A stretch of 64,000 nucleotides of DNA from Bradyrhizobium sp. Gha (GCF_900113735.1 NZ_FOQM01000010.1:1-64000), one strand, 5' to 3'. Shown: positions 54,127 through 63,218, counted from the stretch's first letter. Notes: generated by a model not told the origin, from the letters alone. Translations and numbers: made by a program.

Positions 54127-54158
54127 GCGTCGCGGCCGGCCTCAGCCGCCGGCCCGCG

Positions 54159-54509
54159 TCACGCCTTCTTCACGAATTCCGACTTCAGGTTCATCGCGCC
54201 GATGCCGTCGATCTTGCAGGCGATGTTGTGGCCGTCGGTCGCGTCCTGCAGGCGGATGTTGCGGACCTTGGTCCCGCCTTTCACGACCGACGAGGAGCCC
54301 TTGACCTTGAGGTCCTTCATCACGATGACGCTGTCGCCATCGCTGAGCGCATTGCCATGGGCGTCGCGCACGCCGGCATCCGCGGGCGCCTCCGCGGTGC
54401 CGCCAGCCGTGGGGCTCCATTCATGGCCGCAGTCCGGGCAGATCCAGAGATCGCGGTCCTGATAGGCGTGCTCCGACTGGCACGCGGGGCATTTGGTGGC
54501 GTCGTTCAT
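54159..54509 (-). CDS. yjdM: YjdM/PhnA-type zinc-ribbon protein
   Basis: 116 aa. N-terminal zinc ribbon CPACQSEHAYQDRDLWICPDC and the C-terminal SH3-like PhnA domain GDSVIVMKDLKVKGSSSVVK, GTKVRNIRLQDATDGHNIAC. It is the family formerly called PhnA (alkylphosphonate uptake), though a phosphonate role is not established. Confidence 0.92.
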   Translation of the reverse strand: MNDATKCPACQSEHAYQDRDLWICPDCGHEWSPTAGGTAEAPADAGVRDAHGNALSDGDSVIVMKDLKVKGSSSVVKGGTKVRNIRLQDATDGHNIACKIDGIGAMNLKSEFVKKA

Positions 54510-54586
54510 GATGAGTCTCGTCTCGCAGCTGTCCTTGCGCGGCGCACCGTAGGGGCCAAGCCGGGGAATGCAAGGAAAACCCGGGC

Positions 54587-55420
54587 TCACGATTCCATGA
54601 ACCGTGCCGTGCCCGAGATCAGGATCGAGCTACCTTTGGCCGCGCCGATCTCGGCGCCGATCAGCGAGCGCGCGCCCATGTCTTCGCCCTGGATGATGTC
54701 GATGGCGCCGCCGTGCGGCCAGCCGATGTCGCGCAAATAGCCTGCGAACGCCGCGGCGGCGGCACCGGTGGCGGGATCCTCGACCACGCCGCCGGCGGCA
54801 AAGGCATTGCGCACGTGGAACAGGCGCGGTGTCTCCACCGTCACCAGGGCGATGGTGACCAGGCCCGCTTGTTGCATCAGCGCGCGGCCGCGATCGAAAT
54901 CATAGCTCATGCGCGCGAGCGCATCGCGCGATTTCAGCGCCAGCACGACATGATCGGCCCCGCCGTGGATTCTTGCGGGCGGGAGACCGGGATCGAGATC
55001 GGAGGCCGCATAGCCGAACAGGTCGAGCAACGCATCCCGCAAGCCGGCATCGAGCGGCGCGCTACGCGTCGGCGGCGATTGCAGCGCGGCCGCGATGGTG
55101 TCGCGGTCGCGCCGTCCCGATACCGAAATGACCGCATCGTTCAGATGCAGCCCAAAGCTGCGATCGCCGTAGCGGTGCGCCAGAGCCGCGCCGAGCGCGA
55201 TGGTGGCGTGGCCGCAGAACGGCACCTCCATGGCAGGCGAAAAATAACGCACGCGCCAGGACCCGCCTGCCGGCGCGGCAAAGGCGGTCTCGGAAAAGCC
55301 GACCTCAGCCGCGATCGCCTGCATCGCCGCCGCATCGGGCAAGGCGTCGCCGATCCAGACGCCGGCGGGATTGCCGCCGATGTTGCCGTCGGAGAAGGCT
55401 GCGATGCGGAGAACTGTCAT
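54587..55420 (-). CDS. PhzF-family isomerase
   Basis: 277 aa. Two similar halves of the diaminopimelate-epimerase fold: AFSDGNIGGNPAGVWIGDAL near the N-terminus, FSETAFAAPAG with the catalytic Glu equivalent, PFCGHATIALGAAL (anion site) and DPATGAAAAAFAGYL in the second half. PhzF-type enzymes isomerise cyclic dienes; most family members, like this one, lie outside phenazine clusters and have unknown substrates. Confidence 0.92.
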   Translation of the reverse strand: MTVLRIAAFSDGNIGGNPAGVWIGDALPDAAAMQAIAAEVGFSETAFAAPAGGSWRVRYFSPAMEVPFCGHATIALGAALAHRYGDRSFGLHLNDAVISVSGRRDRDTIAAALQSPPTRSAPLDAGLRDALLDLFGYAASDLDPGLPPARIHGGADHVVLALKSRDALARMSYDFDRGRALMQQAGLVTIALVTVETPRLFHVRNAFAAGGVVEDPATGAAAAAFAGYLRDIGWPHGGAIDIIQGEDMGARSLIGAEIGAAKGSSILISGTARFMES

Positions 55421-55607
55421 GAGGTCATCCTGATGTTACGGCGGCTTCAGAGCGCAACCAAAACCAATCATTCCGCGGGCTGTCGATGGGTCTCGCGTGC
55501 GCTCAACTATCCCACAAACAGCGCGGATGATCCGAGAAAGTTGAAGCTGAATTTGCTTGCCTTGCCGCGCGTCCTCCCGCACTCTTTCCCGCGAAGGAGA
55601 TCAACGC

Positions 55608-55883
55608 ATGAAGATCATGACTGTCGCCTGTGCGCTTGGAACCTCCCTGGTGCTGCTGGGGTCATCAGGTGCTGATGCGAGGGCGCGGAAGCCCGTCGTC
55701 ATTCGCGCCCCACAGGAACGGCTCATCGTCACGGCGGCCGTGCTGAGGCCGACGCCGTGGGATTACAATGTCGTTCCGCGCTATCGTTATCGCCCCGAAG
55801 ACGATCGCGTCGATCCTTACGGCCCGCCGCTGGTGCCGTCCTATATTCGTTATGAGGGATGGCGCTGGCCGTATTGGTGGTAG
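55608..55883 (+). CDS. Small exported protein
   Basis: 91 aa, AAGGAGA upstream. Signal peptide MKIMTVACALGTSLVLLGSS; the mature part is Arg/Pro/Tyr/Trp-rich (RYRYRPEDDRVDPYGPPLVP) and ends GWRWPYWW. Common type in Bradyrhizobium. Function unknown. Confidence 0.7.
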   Translation: MKIMTVACALGTSLVLLGSSGADARARKPVVIRAPQERLIVTAAVLRPTPWDYNVVPRYRYRPEDDRVDPYGPPLVPSYIRYEGWRWPYWW

Positions 55884-55908
55884 CGAGCGGCCAGCCGCAA
55901 AAGGCGAC

Positions 55909-56562
55909 ATGCCAAGAAAGCCATCAAGAAAGCTGAAGACCTATCGGACCTCGCTCGGCTTCTACGACCAGGCGGTCGCCGCACCCTCGATGAAGGCGGC
56001 GCTGGACGCCTGGGGCGCCAAGTCCAACCTGTTTCATCAGGGCATCGCGAAGGAGACCGACGACCCCGACATCGTCGCGGCGACCATGGCGGCCCCCGGT
56101 GTCGTGCTCAGGCGCCCGGTAGGATCGGATGGCCCATTCAGCGAGCACGCCGAATTGCCGACCGATCTCGCCGGCGACGAGGACAAGCCGAAATCCAAGT
56201 CTGAATCCAGGCTTAAATCAAAGAAGCGGCCGATCAAGAATCCGGCCAAGGGTGCGGCGAAGTCCGGGATCGACGATCGACAAGCGCGAGCGGCCGCCGC
56301 GGCCTTCGCCCGGGAAGAGCAGCGACGCGAAAGCGCGCGCCGCAAGGAAGAGTCCGCCCGCGCCAAGGCGCGCGCGCGCCGGGACAAGGCGGTCGCTTCC
56401 GCGCAGGCGGCGCTGGACAAAGCAAGGCAGGACCACGAGGCCCGGGCGGACGCGATCGAGGCCGAGCGCGCTGCGCTGGATGAACGTGCGGCGGCGGAAC
56501 ACGCGCGTTGGGACAAGCAGCGGATCAAGCTCGAGCAGGCGGTTCGTCGCGCGCGCGAGTAG
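55909..56562 (+). CDS. Coiled-coil protein, TolA-like
   Basis: 217 aa from ATG 55909. A conserved-looking N-terminal part (KTYRTSLGFYDQAVAAPSMK, AALDAWGAKSNLFHQGIAKE), then a Lys-rich linker, then a long Arg/Glu/Ala coiled coil from about residue 130 to the end. No membrane helix. Probably a cytoplasmic rod-like protein of unknown role. Confidence 0.75.
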   Translation: MPRKPSRKLKTYRTSLGFYDQAVAAPSMKAALDAWGAKSNLFHQGIAKETDDPDIVAATMAAPGVVLRRPVGSDGPFSEHAELPTDLAGDEDKPKSKSESRLKSKKRPIKNPAKGAAKSGIDDRQARAAAAAFAREEQRRESARRKEESARAKARARRDKAVASAQAALDKARQDHEARADAIEAERAALDERAAAEHARWDKQRIKLEQAVRRARE

Positions 56563-56720
56563 GGCGCGCTGTTCTAGCGCTCCTGTACTTTCGTCGCAGC
56601 TTCGCGCGGCCCCGGGATGTTGCCAAACGCGGGGCGATGGCGAACATTGGTCGCCGATCTGGACCCTGGCATTTGGTTTAGCCGCGATCGATCCGATCCA
56701 GGAAATGGGGGGAGCTGGCA

Positions 56721-57230
56721 ATGAAACGTTTGAGCTTGCGTATTTTCGTCCTTGCCGTTGAGGCCTTCGTTGTTGCCTCGATCCATCCAGCATCCGCGCA
56801 GATCGTGGCCCTCGGCCATAGTGCGGTTCACGGCAACGTCTCGGAGTCCGAGATGTGGCCGGCCGTGTTGGAGCGATTGCTGCGCGCGAGAGGGTCCCAG
56901 GTTCACGTCACCAATGCCGGCGTCTGGGGCGAGACCACCGAAGCGACGCTGGCGCGTACGCCGAGTGCCGTCCCCGATGGGACCAGGCTCGTCATCCTCT
57001 GCGACAACCCGGCCAATGACGTCAGGCACAATATGAGCCCGGTCAAGGCCATGCAGAACATCGCCGCCATCAAGAGCCAGTTGAAGGCACGGGGCATCCG
57101 GGTCATCGACGTCTGGGGGACCTACATGTCGATCTGGCGCCAGCCGGACAATGTCGGCCGCGACGGCCGTCATCTGAGCGTCGAGGGCAACAAGAAGATG
57201 GCCGCGGCGGTGGTGGGGATGGTGAGGTAG
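56721..57230 (+). CDS. SGNH/GDSL-type hydrolase, exported
   Basis: 169 aa. Signal peptide (ends HPASAQ), then IVALGHSAVHGN, a GDS block in which Asp is replaced by His but Ser is kept; NAGVWGETTEATL (Gly block); DNPANDV (Asn block); and catalytic Asp-His in DGRHLSVEGN. Short-chain esterase/lysophospholipase-like, periplasmic. GGGGGAG before ATG. Confidence 0.85.
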   Translation: MKRLSLRIFVLAVEAFVVASIHPASAQIVALGHSAVHGNVSESEMWPAVLERLLRARGSQVHVTNAGVWGETTEATLARTPSAVPDGTRLVILCDNPANDVRHNMSPVKAMQNIAAIKSQLKARGIRVIDVWGTYMSIWRQPDNVGRDGRHLSVEGNKKMAAAVVGMVR

Positions 57231-57355
57231 GCCTTCGCGGAGACGGAGCGGACTCGAATTCGGTGATGATGATTGGCGCCGGCCATCAAGCGCGAGCCGG
57301 TCGGGCGCCGCTCTTTCCGGGCGAGAAATCGACCGCGCAGGATATTGGGCGTGCT

Positions 57356-58261
57356 TTAGCCCTTTCGGATCAGCCGCCATCGGCCCGGCGTGGCACCAAC
57401 GGCCGCCGCGAAAGATCTCGTGAAGTGGCTCTGATCGGCGAAGCCGCATTTGACCGCGATTTCCGTCAGGGACAGCGTTGACCCGAGCAGTAGGGCCTTG
57501 CTTTCCTCGATGCGTTGATTCATCAGCCATCGGTGCGGCGGTGCCCCAACGCTAATCTTGAAAGCGCGCGCGAAGTGGGCTGCTGACAAGCCGCATTCGC
57601 CCGCGATCTGTGCCAAAGAAATTTCGCCATCCAGACTAGTTCGGATGAGTGTCTTCGCGGTCCGAAGCTGCCATGGCGCCAATCCGCTGCGGCAAGGGCG
57701 CTTGCCGGGTCGGCTGATCGCATAATTGCGGAGGAAATGAGTATTGAGAGCCATCGAAACATAGCCGACGAACAGCTCGTTGGCCTCTTGAGGTCTCTGC
57801 AAAGCCGGCAGCAGGCAGCGCCCCAAATGTGCCACGACTGGATCGGAAATATTCGCGCCGGCTACGACGTCATATTGAAGGCGCCCAAGGTCAAGCTCGG
57901 CCCCCAGCTTGCTCAGCGCATTGTGCGGCAGATAGAGCTATAGGAAGTCGAATGGATCATGAAAGTGAATGATCGTCTCGCATCGTAGATCGTAGATGGT
58001 CGTCTCGTCTTTCAAGGCGCCCTTGCGTATGTGCCGGCCGTCGACCCATATCTCGCCTCTCTGATTCTGGAGCCGAATGCAAAGCCCAAAAGCCTCGTCG
58101 GGAGTGGATGGCAATGTCGGCTCACCAACCGGCCCGGAATACGTTATCCAGACGGCGGCAAACGCAGCTTTCTCCAGCGATTTGACAGTTCCCGAGTTCG
58201 GCTGCCGGAGCATGGGAAATAGCTTCGCAAAGCGATCTCCGTAGCGGCTAGCATTGGTCAC
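57356..58261 (-). pseudogene. AraC-family regulator, unit 1, interrupted by an in-frame TAG
   Basis: GTG start 58261 with GGGAG upstream. The frame encodes 107 residues to IHFHDPFDFL, then TAG (57938-57940), then continues in frame LYLPHNALSKLGAELDLGRL to the complete AraC C-terminus (TSLDGEISLAQIAGECGLSA, FADQSHFTRSFAAAVGATPG). Total length 906 bp, exactly that of the intact paralogue at 60599-61504, which has Tyr at the TAG position. Domains: AraC-binding-like N-terminus and two HTHs. Only one base change is needed to explain the stop. Confidence 0.85.
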
Positions 58262-58347
58262 GGTCCGCTCCCAATGCGCCTACAGAGCCGATTGCTACAG
58301 ACTGCGAGCGGCCATGCCGCCGCAGCATTTCCTCGCAGGCGCGATTT

Positions 58348-58373
58348 GTTCAACCTTGGTTCAAGATGTTCAA
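58348..58373. promoter_or_regulatory. Triple GTTCAA direct repeat, unit 1
   Basis: GTTCAA at 58348, 58359 and 58368 (steps 11 and 9 bp), in the divergent promoter region of the AraC/helical-protein unit. The same array with the same phasing lies in unit 2 at 61711-61736. Likely AraC-type half-sites. Confidence 0.65.
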
Positions 58374-58432
58374 GCGCAACCGGGCGGATCCGCTTAGAGT
58401 TCGGCAATACGCCCATTGCCTGGGCAGCATTG

Positions 58433-58936
58433 ATGTATTTCACACAGATTAAACCGTAGGCGCCGGTGCGGACCAACCTAACCTTCCTGGAAGCCCTCGT
58501 GCGCGCGGCTCGCTCTCGCTTCGCCATGTTGCTGGACCGACTTACTGAATTGCAGGCCGGGACGCGCGCCCCGAGCGGCCGGATTTCTCGTGACTCCAAT
58601 CCGGGCAACCGCGGGTACGTTCTGGCTGGTGCAGCTGAGGATTTGACCGCCATTGTCACGGTGATGGACCGGATGGTCGGCGAGCTGCTGCTAGAGTCGA
58701 CGCGATCTCTGGCGTCTGTCGGACAGATGTCCAGTAACGTCCGCCAGGTCAACTTTCGACAACGGCGCTTGCTGGGCGGCCGGAAGCAGAGCGATCCGTC
58801 GGCCGCTGTTGCCGATGAAACCGTGAGGCGGACGACGTGCTTGATGATTTCGCTGCTGGAGGTCGTAACCACATTGGAAGAAGCGGTTACGGAATTGCAT
58901 CCGCTCAAAGCCGCAGAAAGGGCGGACAATCGGTAG
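58433..58936 (+). pseudogene. Helical protein, unit 1, early in-frame TAG
   Basis: The frame starts MYFTQIKP like the paralogue at 61803 (MYFTLIRSKP), then TAG at 58457-58459, then continues TNLTFLEALVRAARSRFAML, VMDRMVGELLLESTRSLASV, LMISLLEVVTTLEEAVTELH, 156 codons from GTG 58466. Roughly half the residues match the paralogue. Could still be made from GTG 58466. No known family. Soluble, mainly helical. Confidence 0.7.
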
Positions 58937-59054
58937 CAATCACTCCGGTGATCCGAAGGTTGCGCCAATCTTACATCCGCGTTCGGTCGAACGCGCATGT
59001 TGGGGAGGGGACGCGAGCGCCGCCCGCGGGGCCGTCGGTCAGCGGCGATGGAGG

Positions 59055-59280
59055 TCATTCGCCCGCCTCGACGGCGATAGAAATCGCGCTCTGCTCGTTC
59101 GATAGCGCTCTGTAGATCGTTCCTCCGAGACAGGCTCCGATGAGCCATTCCCAGTCTCCCGGGGTTCAAGATCAGTCCATAGGCACCCAACAGAGACAAT
59201 CCAATAGACAGAATACCAGATAGCGCGAGAGCAATCAGCGCCCGTGGGTCCAGACCCCGTCGTAATTGAACGCCCCATGA
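59055..59280 (-). pseudogene. Frameshifted small membrane-protein remnant
   Basis: One frame reads LDPRALIALALSGILSIGLS then LLGAYGLILNP; after an apparent extra C near 59158-59165 a second frame continues GDWEWLIGACLGGTIYRALS to NEQSAISIAVEAGE and a stop. Together they look like a two-helix small membrane protein; no clear start codon. The 58937-59054 stretch is empty. Confidence 0.45.
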
Positions 59281-59421
59281 TAGAGCTTGGGATGAGCACC
59301 GTATTGACCGGCGCGGGAACGTCGCCGCTCTTGGATGAATATCCTCTGTCTCCAACGTTTGTCGGCGCAAGCCCGCACCATCGCGAGGCGATCCGACCGG
59401 CGCAAACATGTCATATCTATA

Positions 59422-59459
59422 ACGATTGATAAAATACTTTTTTACGATCGATAAAGATA
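59422..59459. repeat. AT-rich direct repeat with 22-bp period
   Basis: ACGATTGATAAAATA (from 59422) and ACGATCGATAAAGATA (from 59444) are near-identical, two helical turns apart, in an AT-rich stretch about 160 bp beyond the end of the TetR gene. Could be a protein-binding site; 59281-59619 has no supportable gene. Confidence 0.5.
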
Positions 59460-59619
59460 TTTTACAAGCATGTTTTTCCGAGGCCGCGAATGGACCTTGT
59501 CATGCTTTCGCGCAACTAAAAGTAGATTTGACCGGCCAAGCCCCGAGCGCCGGAAATTGTGGGCTGTTTCTGCTGGGTGAAAGCTAGAAGCGCAGCAAAA
59601 AGCGCGATCGAAAAATGGG

Positions 59620-60354
59620 CTAGGTGCCTGATTTTGCCGTGACCGGCTTGGTGGGGAGCCGGATGGTCGGCTGGTCCGTGCCTTCGAGCCCAAGTCCGCC
59701 AAAAACCAGCTGTGCGATCGTCGCTTTCGCAGAATCGAAATCCGCCTCTTCCAGCTGCCTTTTGCCCTTCATGATGAGCATCTGGCTCGAGAAGTCGGCA
59801 TAGGCCTGGGTCATTGCCCAGATGCAGAAGAAGAGATCCACCGCGCTGATCGAGCGAATGGACCCGCTCGCCGCCCATTGCTCCAGCGTCGCGACCTTCT
59901 CGAGCAATAATGGAGTTGAGACCTTCTCGATGAAGCTGCCGATGAACTGTGCGCCGCTGATGATTTCGTTTGCATAGATGCGCGATAGATGAGGGTGATC
60001 TCGCGAAAAATCGAGCTTTTTGTGGATATAGCGGATGAGGATGGTCTTGATGTCGGACGTCATGTCCAGATTGTCCATGTCCCGCGCCCACATATTCATC
60101 GCGCGTTCCAGCACTGCGCGGTACAGATCCTCCTTGTCCTCGAAATAGTAGTATATGTGGGGTTTTGCGATCGATGCCTTCTTGGCAATCAGAGCAGTCG
60201 TCGCCCCGCGGTAACCGAAATGCCCAAATACGAACTCCGCTGCATCAAGGATCTTTTCTTCGACGTCAGGGCCCGGCACAGCAGCCTTGCGGCCGCCTTT
60301 TGGCGCGCGGCGGATACGAAAGAGTTTGAGCTTGTCGGCAGACGTGGGAGCCAT
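59620..60354 (-). CDS. TetR-family regulator, YcdC/RutR-like C-terminal domain
   Basis: 244 aa. HTH: AAEFVFGHFGYRGATTALIA, KKASIAKPHIYYYFEDKEDL. C-terminal part HLSRIYANEIISGAQFIGSF with KVATLEQWAASGSIRSIS resembles the YcdC/RutR ligand domain (pyrimidine-responsive in E. coli). It lies between the two copies of the AraC unit. No obvious divergent target on its upstream side (60355-60598, empty). Confidence 0.88.
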   Translation of the reverse strand: MAPTSADKLKLFRIRRAPKGGRKAAVPGPDVEEKILDAAEFVFGHFGYRGATTALIAKKASIAKPHIYYYFEDKEDLYRAVLERAMNMWARDMDNLDMTSDIKTILIRYIHKKLDFSRDHPHLSRIYANEIISGAQFIGSFIEKVSTPLLLEKVATLEQWAASGSIRSISAVDLFFCIWAMTQAYADFSSQMLIMKGKRQLEEADFDSAKATIAQLVFGGLGLEGTDQPTIRLPTKPVTAKSGT

Positions 60355-60598
60355 GGGGCCTCATCGGGAGCCTAGCCTCCGCAAGGAAGGCTGAAAGGAA
60401 ATGTTTGGATTGGGATCGGCGATTCCGAACGGAGGTTGCTCTTCCCATTCAGTATTTTCAAGCGGTTAGGCTGGGCATGGCAGGATCGAATAGCTTTCGC
60501 GCACAGAGGCAGTGACGTTCTGTGCTGACGCATCCTACTTTTGAAGCCGATTCATGCGCAGAGGTCGATCGGGCAGATGATCCGGCGACGGCGCCATA

Positions 60599-61504
60599 TC
60601 AGGTACTTCGAGCCAAGCGCCAGCGGCCTGGAGTCGTTCCGGTCCTGGCGGAGAAGGCTCTCGTGAAGTGACTTTGATCAGCAAAGCCGCACCTGATTGC
60701 GATTTCAGTGAGCGACAATGACGATCCGATCAGCAAAGCCTTGCTTTCCTCAATGCGCTGATCGATCAGCCAGCGATGTGGCGGTGTCCCTGTACTGACC
60801 TTGAAAGCGCGGGAAAAATGCGCTGCCGATAGACCGCATTCGCTGGCGATGCGCGCGAGAGAAACCTCACCATCGAGATGGGCGCGCATCGTGTCTTTCG
60901 CGATCCGAAGTTGCCACGCCGTCAATCCGCTGCGGCGCAAGCGATCAGGCGCCAGGATGCTGGTATACTTGTGAAGGAAATGGGTGTTGAGCGCCATCGC
61001 AACGTAGCCGACAAACAGCTCGTTGGCCTCATGCGGCCTCTCGAGCGCTGGCAACAGGCTCTTGCCAAGATGCGTCACGATCGGATCGCGGATGGTTGTA
61101 CCGGTCCCAACGTCGAACTGGACGCGAGGTGCATCGAGCTCGGTTGCAACGCCACTCAAGGCGCTATGCGGCAAATAGAGATAAACAAAGTCAAATGGAT
61201 CCTGGAAGCGAACCACGGTCTCGCATCGCAAATCGTAGATGCTGGCTTCATCCATCAACGATCCTTTAGGTGCATGGCGCCCGTCAATCCATGACTCGGC
61301 CCTTTGATTGCGCAATCGCAGACAAACTGCAAATGCCTCATCCGGAGGAGAGGGCAGGGTTGGATTGCTATCCTGGCCGAAATGGGTCAGGCGCACCGCC
61401 GCGAATGTTCCCTTTTGCAGGGATTTGACCAGTCCCGTACGGGGTTGCTCGATCATCCCGAAGAGTTTGGCGAGCCGGTCGCCGTAAAGTCCAACGTCAT
61501 TCAT
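60599..61504 (-). CDS. AraC-family regulator, unit 2, intact
   Basis: 301 aa, ATG 61504. N-terminal AraC-binding-like domain (LPSPPDEAFAVCLRLRNQRA, CETVVRFQDPFDFVYLYLPH), C-terminal HTHs (GEVSLARIASECGLSAAHFS, SLTEIAIRCGFADQSHFTRA) and the conserved end TGTTPGRWRL. Same length and layout as the TAG-interrupted copy at 57356-58261. Divergent from the helical-protein gene at 61800; a triple repeat lies between. The natural target is probably that partner gene. Confidence 0.9.
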   Translation of the reverse strand: MNDVGLYGDRLAKLFGMIEQPRTGLVKSLQKGTFAAVRLTHFGQDSNPTLPSPPDEAFAVCLRLRNQRAESWIDGRHAPKGSLMDEASIYDLRCETVVRFQDPFDFVYLYLPHSALSGVATELDAPRVQFDVGTGTTIRDPIVTHLGKSLLPALERPHEANELFVGYVAMALNTHFLHKYTSILAPDRLRRSGLTAWQLRIAKDTMRAHLDGEVSLARIASECGLSAAHFSRAFKVSTGTPPHRWLIDQRIEESKALLIGSSLSLTEIAIRCGFADQSHFTRAFSARTGTTPGRWRLARST

Positions 61505-61710
61505 GCTTTTACACTCAACGCGTCACCGGCAATGACTGCTGCCGGCATTCTCTGAAAATCAATTTTAAGTTGTGGCGCCCAGGTATGGTGCGGGCAGCGC
61601 CCAGACGAACACGTTCTCGCGAGTCCGACAAGCTCGGGCCGGCCTTGTGTTCGGCATCATACGAATTTTGTTTACTTATCTTTGTCGGATCGGTTTTCGA
61701 GGCGTGCATT

Positions 61711-61736
61711 GATCAATCGTGGCTCAAGACGTTCAA
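61711..61736. promoter_or_regulatory. Triple GTTCAA-like direct repeat, unit 2
   Basis: GATCAA (61711), GCTCAA (61722), GTTCAA (61731): steps of 11 and 9 bp, identical to unit 1. The surrounding bases GGCTCAAGACGTTCAAGCGC closely match unit 1 (GGTTCAAGATGTTCAAGCGC) although most of the intergenic DNA differs. Confidence 0.7.
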
Positions 61737-61799
61737 GCGCTTTGTTGTAGGCGCACCTAAAGTTGCGTCGCCATTAGCGCATGGCGGCCTCTGGAGCAA

Positions 61800-62423
61800 A
61801 TGATGTACTTCACACTCATCAGGTCGAAGCCTGCATCGGAATCGATGCAGGCCAACCTGTCATTGCTGGAAGCGCTTGTTAGAACCGCTCGATTGCGGTT
61901 CTCGACGTTGGTGGCCCGACTTTCCGACCTGCACAATCGATCTTTGGAGTTCGTGCTTAGGGAGAGCGTCGATAACTCGGGCGTTCACAATGGGTATGGA
62001 GATAGCCTCGCCTGTGTCGCGCGGGATACGATTGCCGTCATCAAGGTGATGGATCGGATGGCCGACGAGCTCTTGCTCGAGTCAAAGCAATCGTTGTCGT
62101 CAGTGGGATACCTCTCGGGCAATGTCCTCGACATAGCCTTCGCAGGATGGCGCCTGCTTGGCGGGCGGACCTCGAACGATCTCCGCGCGGTTGCTGTCGA
62201 GGAGAAACTCCGGCGGATGCCGCGCCTGGTGATCTCACTGTTGGAGGTGGCCACGATCCTTGAGGGGACCGCCACAGACCTGGTGGCAATCGTGGAGGGC
62301 AAAACGACCGAGGGGGAAAATCGGGTCCCGAAAGATCTCTGTTTCGTTGCATCATCTGCCGATCGCGGTCAGAGCGATCTTGCTCAGCCTCAGTCCAGCT
62401 GCGACGCCCTCGTCCAGACGTAG
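61800..62423 (+). CDS. Helical protein of unknown function, unit 2
   Basis: 207 aa. MMYFTLIRSK, then NLSLLEALVRTARLRFSTLV, VIKVMDRMADELLLESKQSL, RLVISLLEVATILEGTATDL: three amphipathic helical blocks, no signal peptide or membrane segment. Paralogue of the unit-1 frame at 58433-58936, with a longer C-terminus (about 45 residues extra). No named family recognised. Divergent from its AraC regulator. Confidence 0.8.
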   Translation: MMYFTLIRSKPASESMQANLSLLEALVRTARLRFSTLVARLSDLHNRSLEFVLRESVDNSGVHNGYGDSLACVARDTIAVIKVMDRMADELLLESKQSLSSVGYLSGNVLDIAFAGWRLLGGRTSNDLRAVAVEEKLRRMPRLVISLLEVATILEGTATDLVAIVEGKTTEGENRVPKDLCFVASSADRGQSDLAQPQSSCDALVQT

Positions 62424-63218
62424 AGAGAAATGCGCGCTTGGTCTGCAGCCGGGCTGCGATGGTGGAGCGCACGCGAACCGCTACAGGGCCGAAGCTGGGT
62501 TGAAGCAAGCCTCAAAGCGAGCTTCGATGACGGTGAATGAATTTGGCGCACGGTCTTTTCTTCATCGCTTATCCGGCCAATCGATAGCGGCCGCTGCAAC
62601 ACCGCCGCTAGCGTTCCTAAGCGATTGGTCATTGGATCTGGATTGGCGCGGCTTCCTGCCATATTGGACATCTCATCTGACTGAGTTTGTGCATGCAAAG
62701 GGGTCGTTCGAACACTGTGCGCGTGGGGAAAGACAGCACCTGACGTCGACTTTGAGGCGGCGGGTGTCGGACCAAAAGCTTTGCGATTGGATCCGCCGGC
62801 ATTCCCCGAGCTTTGGGCGTCGGGCAGTGGAGGACTCGAGCCATCGGGCTCATCACCAGCCGCAGACGGACGCACCGTCTGCATCTGTACTCTCTGCGAA
62901 TCTGTCGCTGATCAATGCGAGTCCGCGGGGCGAGGAATTCATCGACAGGGCTTGTGAGAGTGCGGGCTTGCGAAATCGGGATTTGACCCCCCGAAAGTGA
63001 GACCGAGGGAGGGATGCGTGCACTGTCACCGCAATCCCAAGCGCGACCAGGAGAGGTTGCGCGACGATCAATCGCTTATCGCTGCGTGCAGTGTTCGAGG
63101 TCGAGAAAAAATGGCAAAGCTGCGACTGTCAACGATTCATCGAGGTGGAATGCTACTTACCCCCGTAATAAACACAATACTGTTTTGGGGTTCTGGGTGC
63201 GTATTTGGAGGACCATCA
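62424..63218. other. Stretch without a confident gene
   Basis: Several overlapping frames exist (for example 62528-63000 plus and 62884-62390 minus), but none has a ribosome site, codon pattern or recognisable motif. It may be decayed DNA adjoining the duplicated units. Confidence 0.5.

Noticed and set aside
58258..59409. 383-aa minus-strand frame over unit 1
   Set aside because: Antisense to the helical-protein gene and mixed with a membrane-protein remnant; not one gene.
62260..63000. 246-aa plus-strand frame after unit 2
   Set aside because: Begins inside the helical-protein gene in another frame, no ribosome site, no motif.
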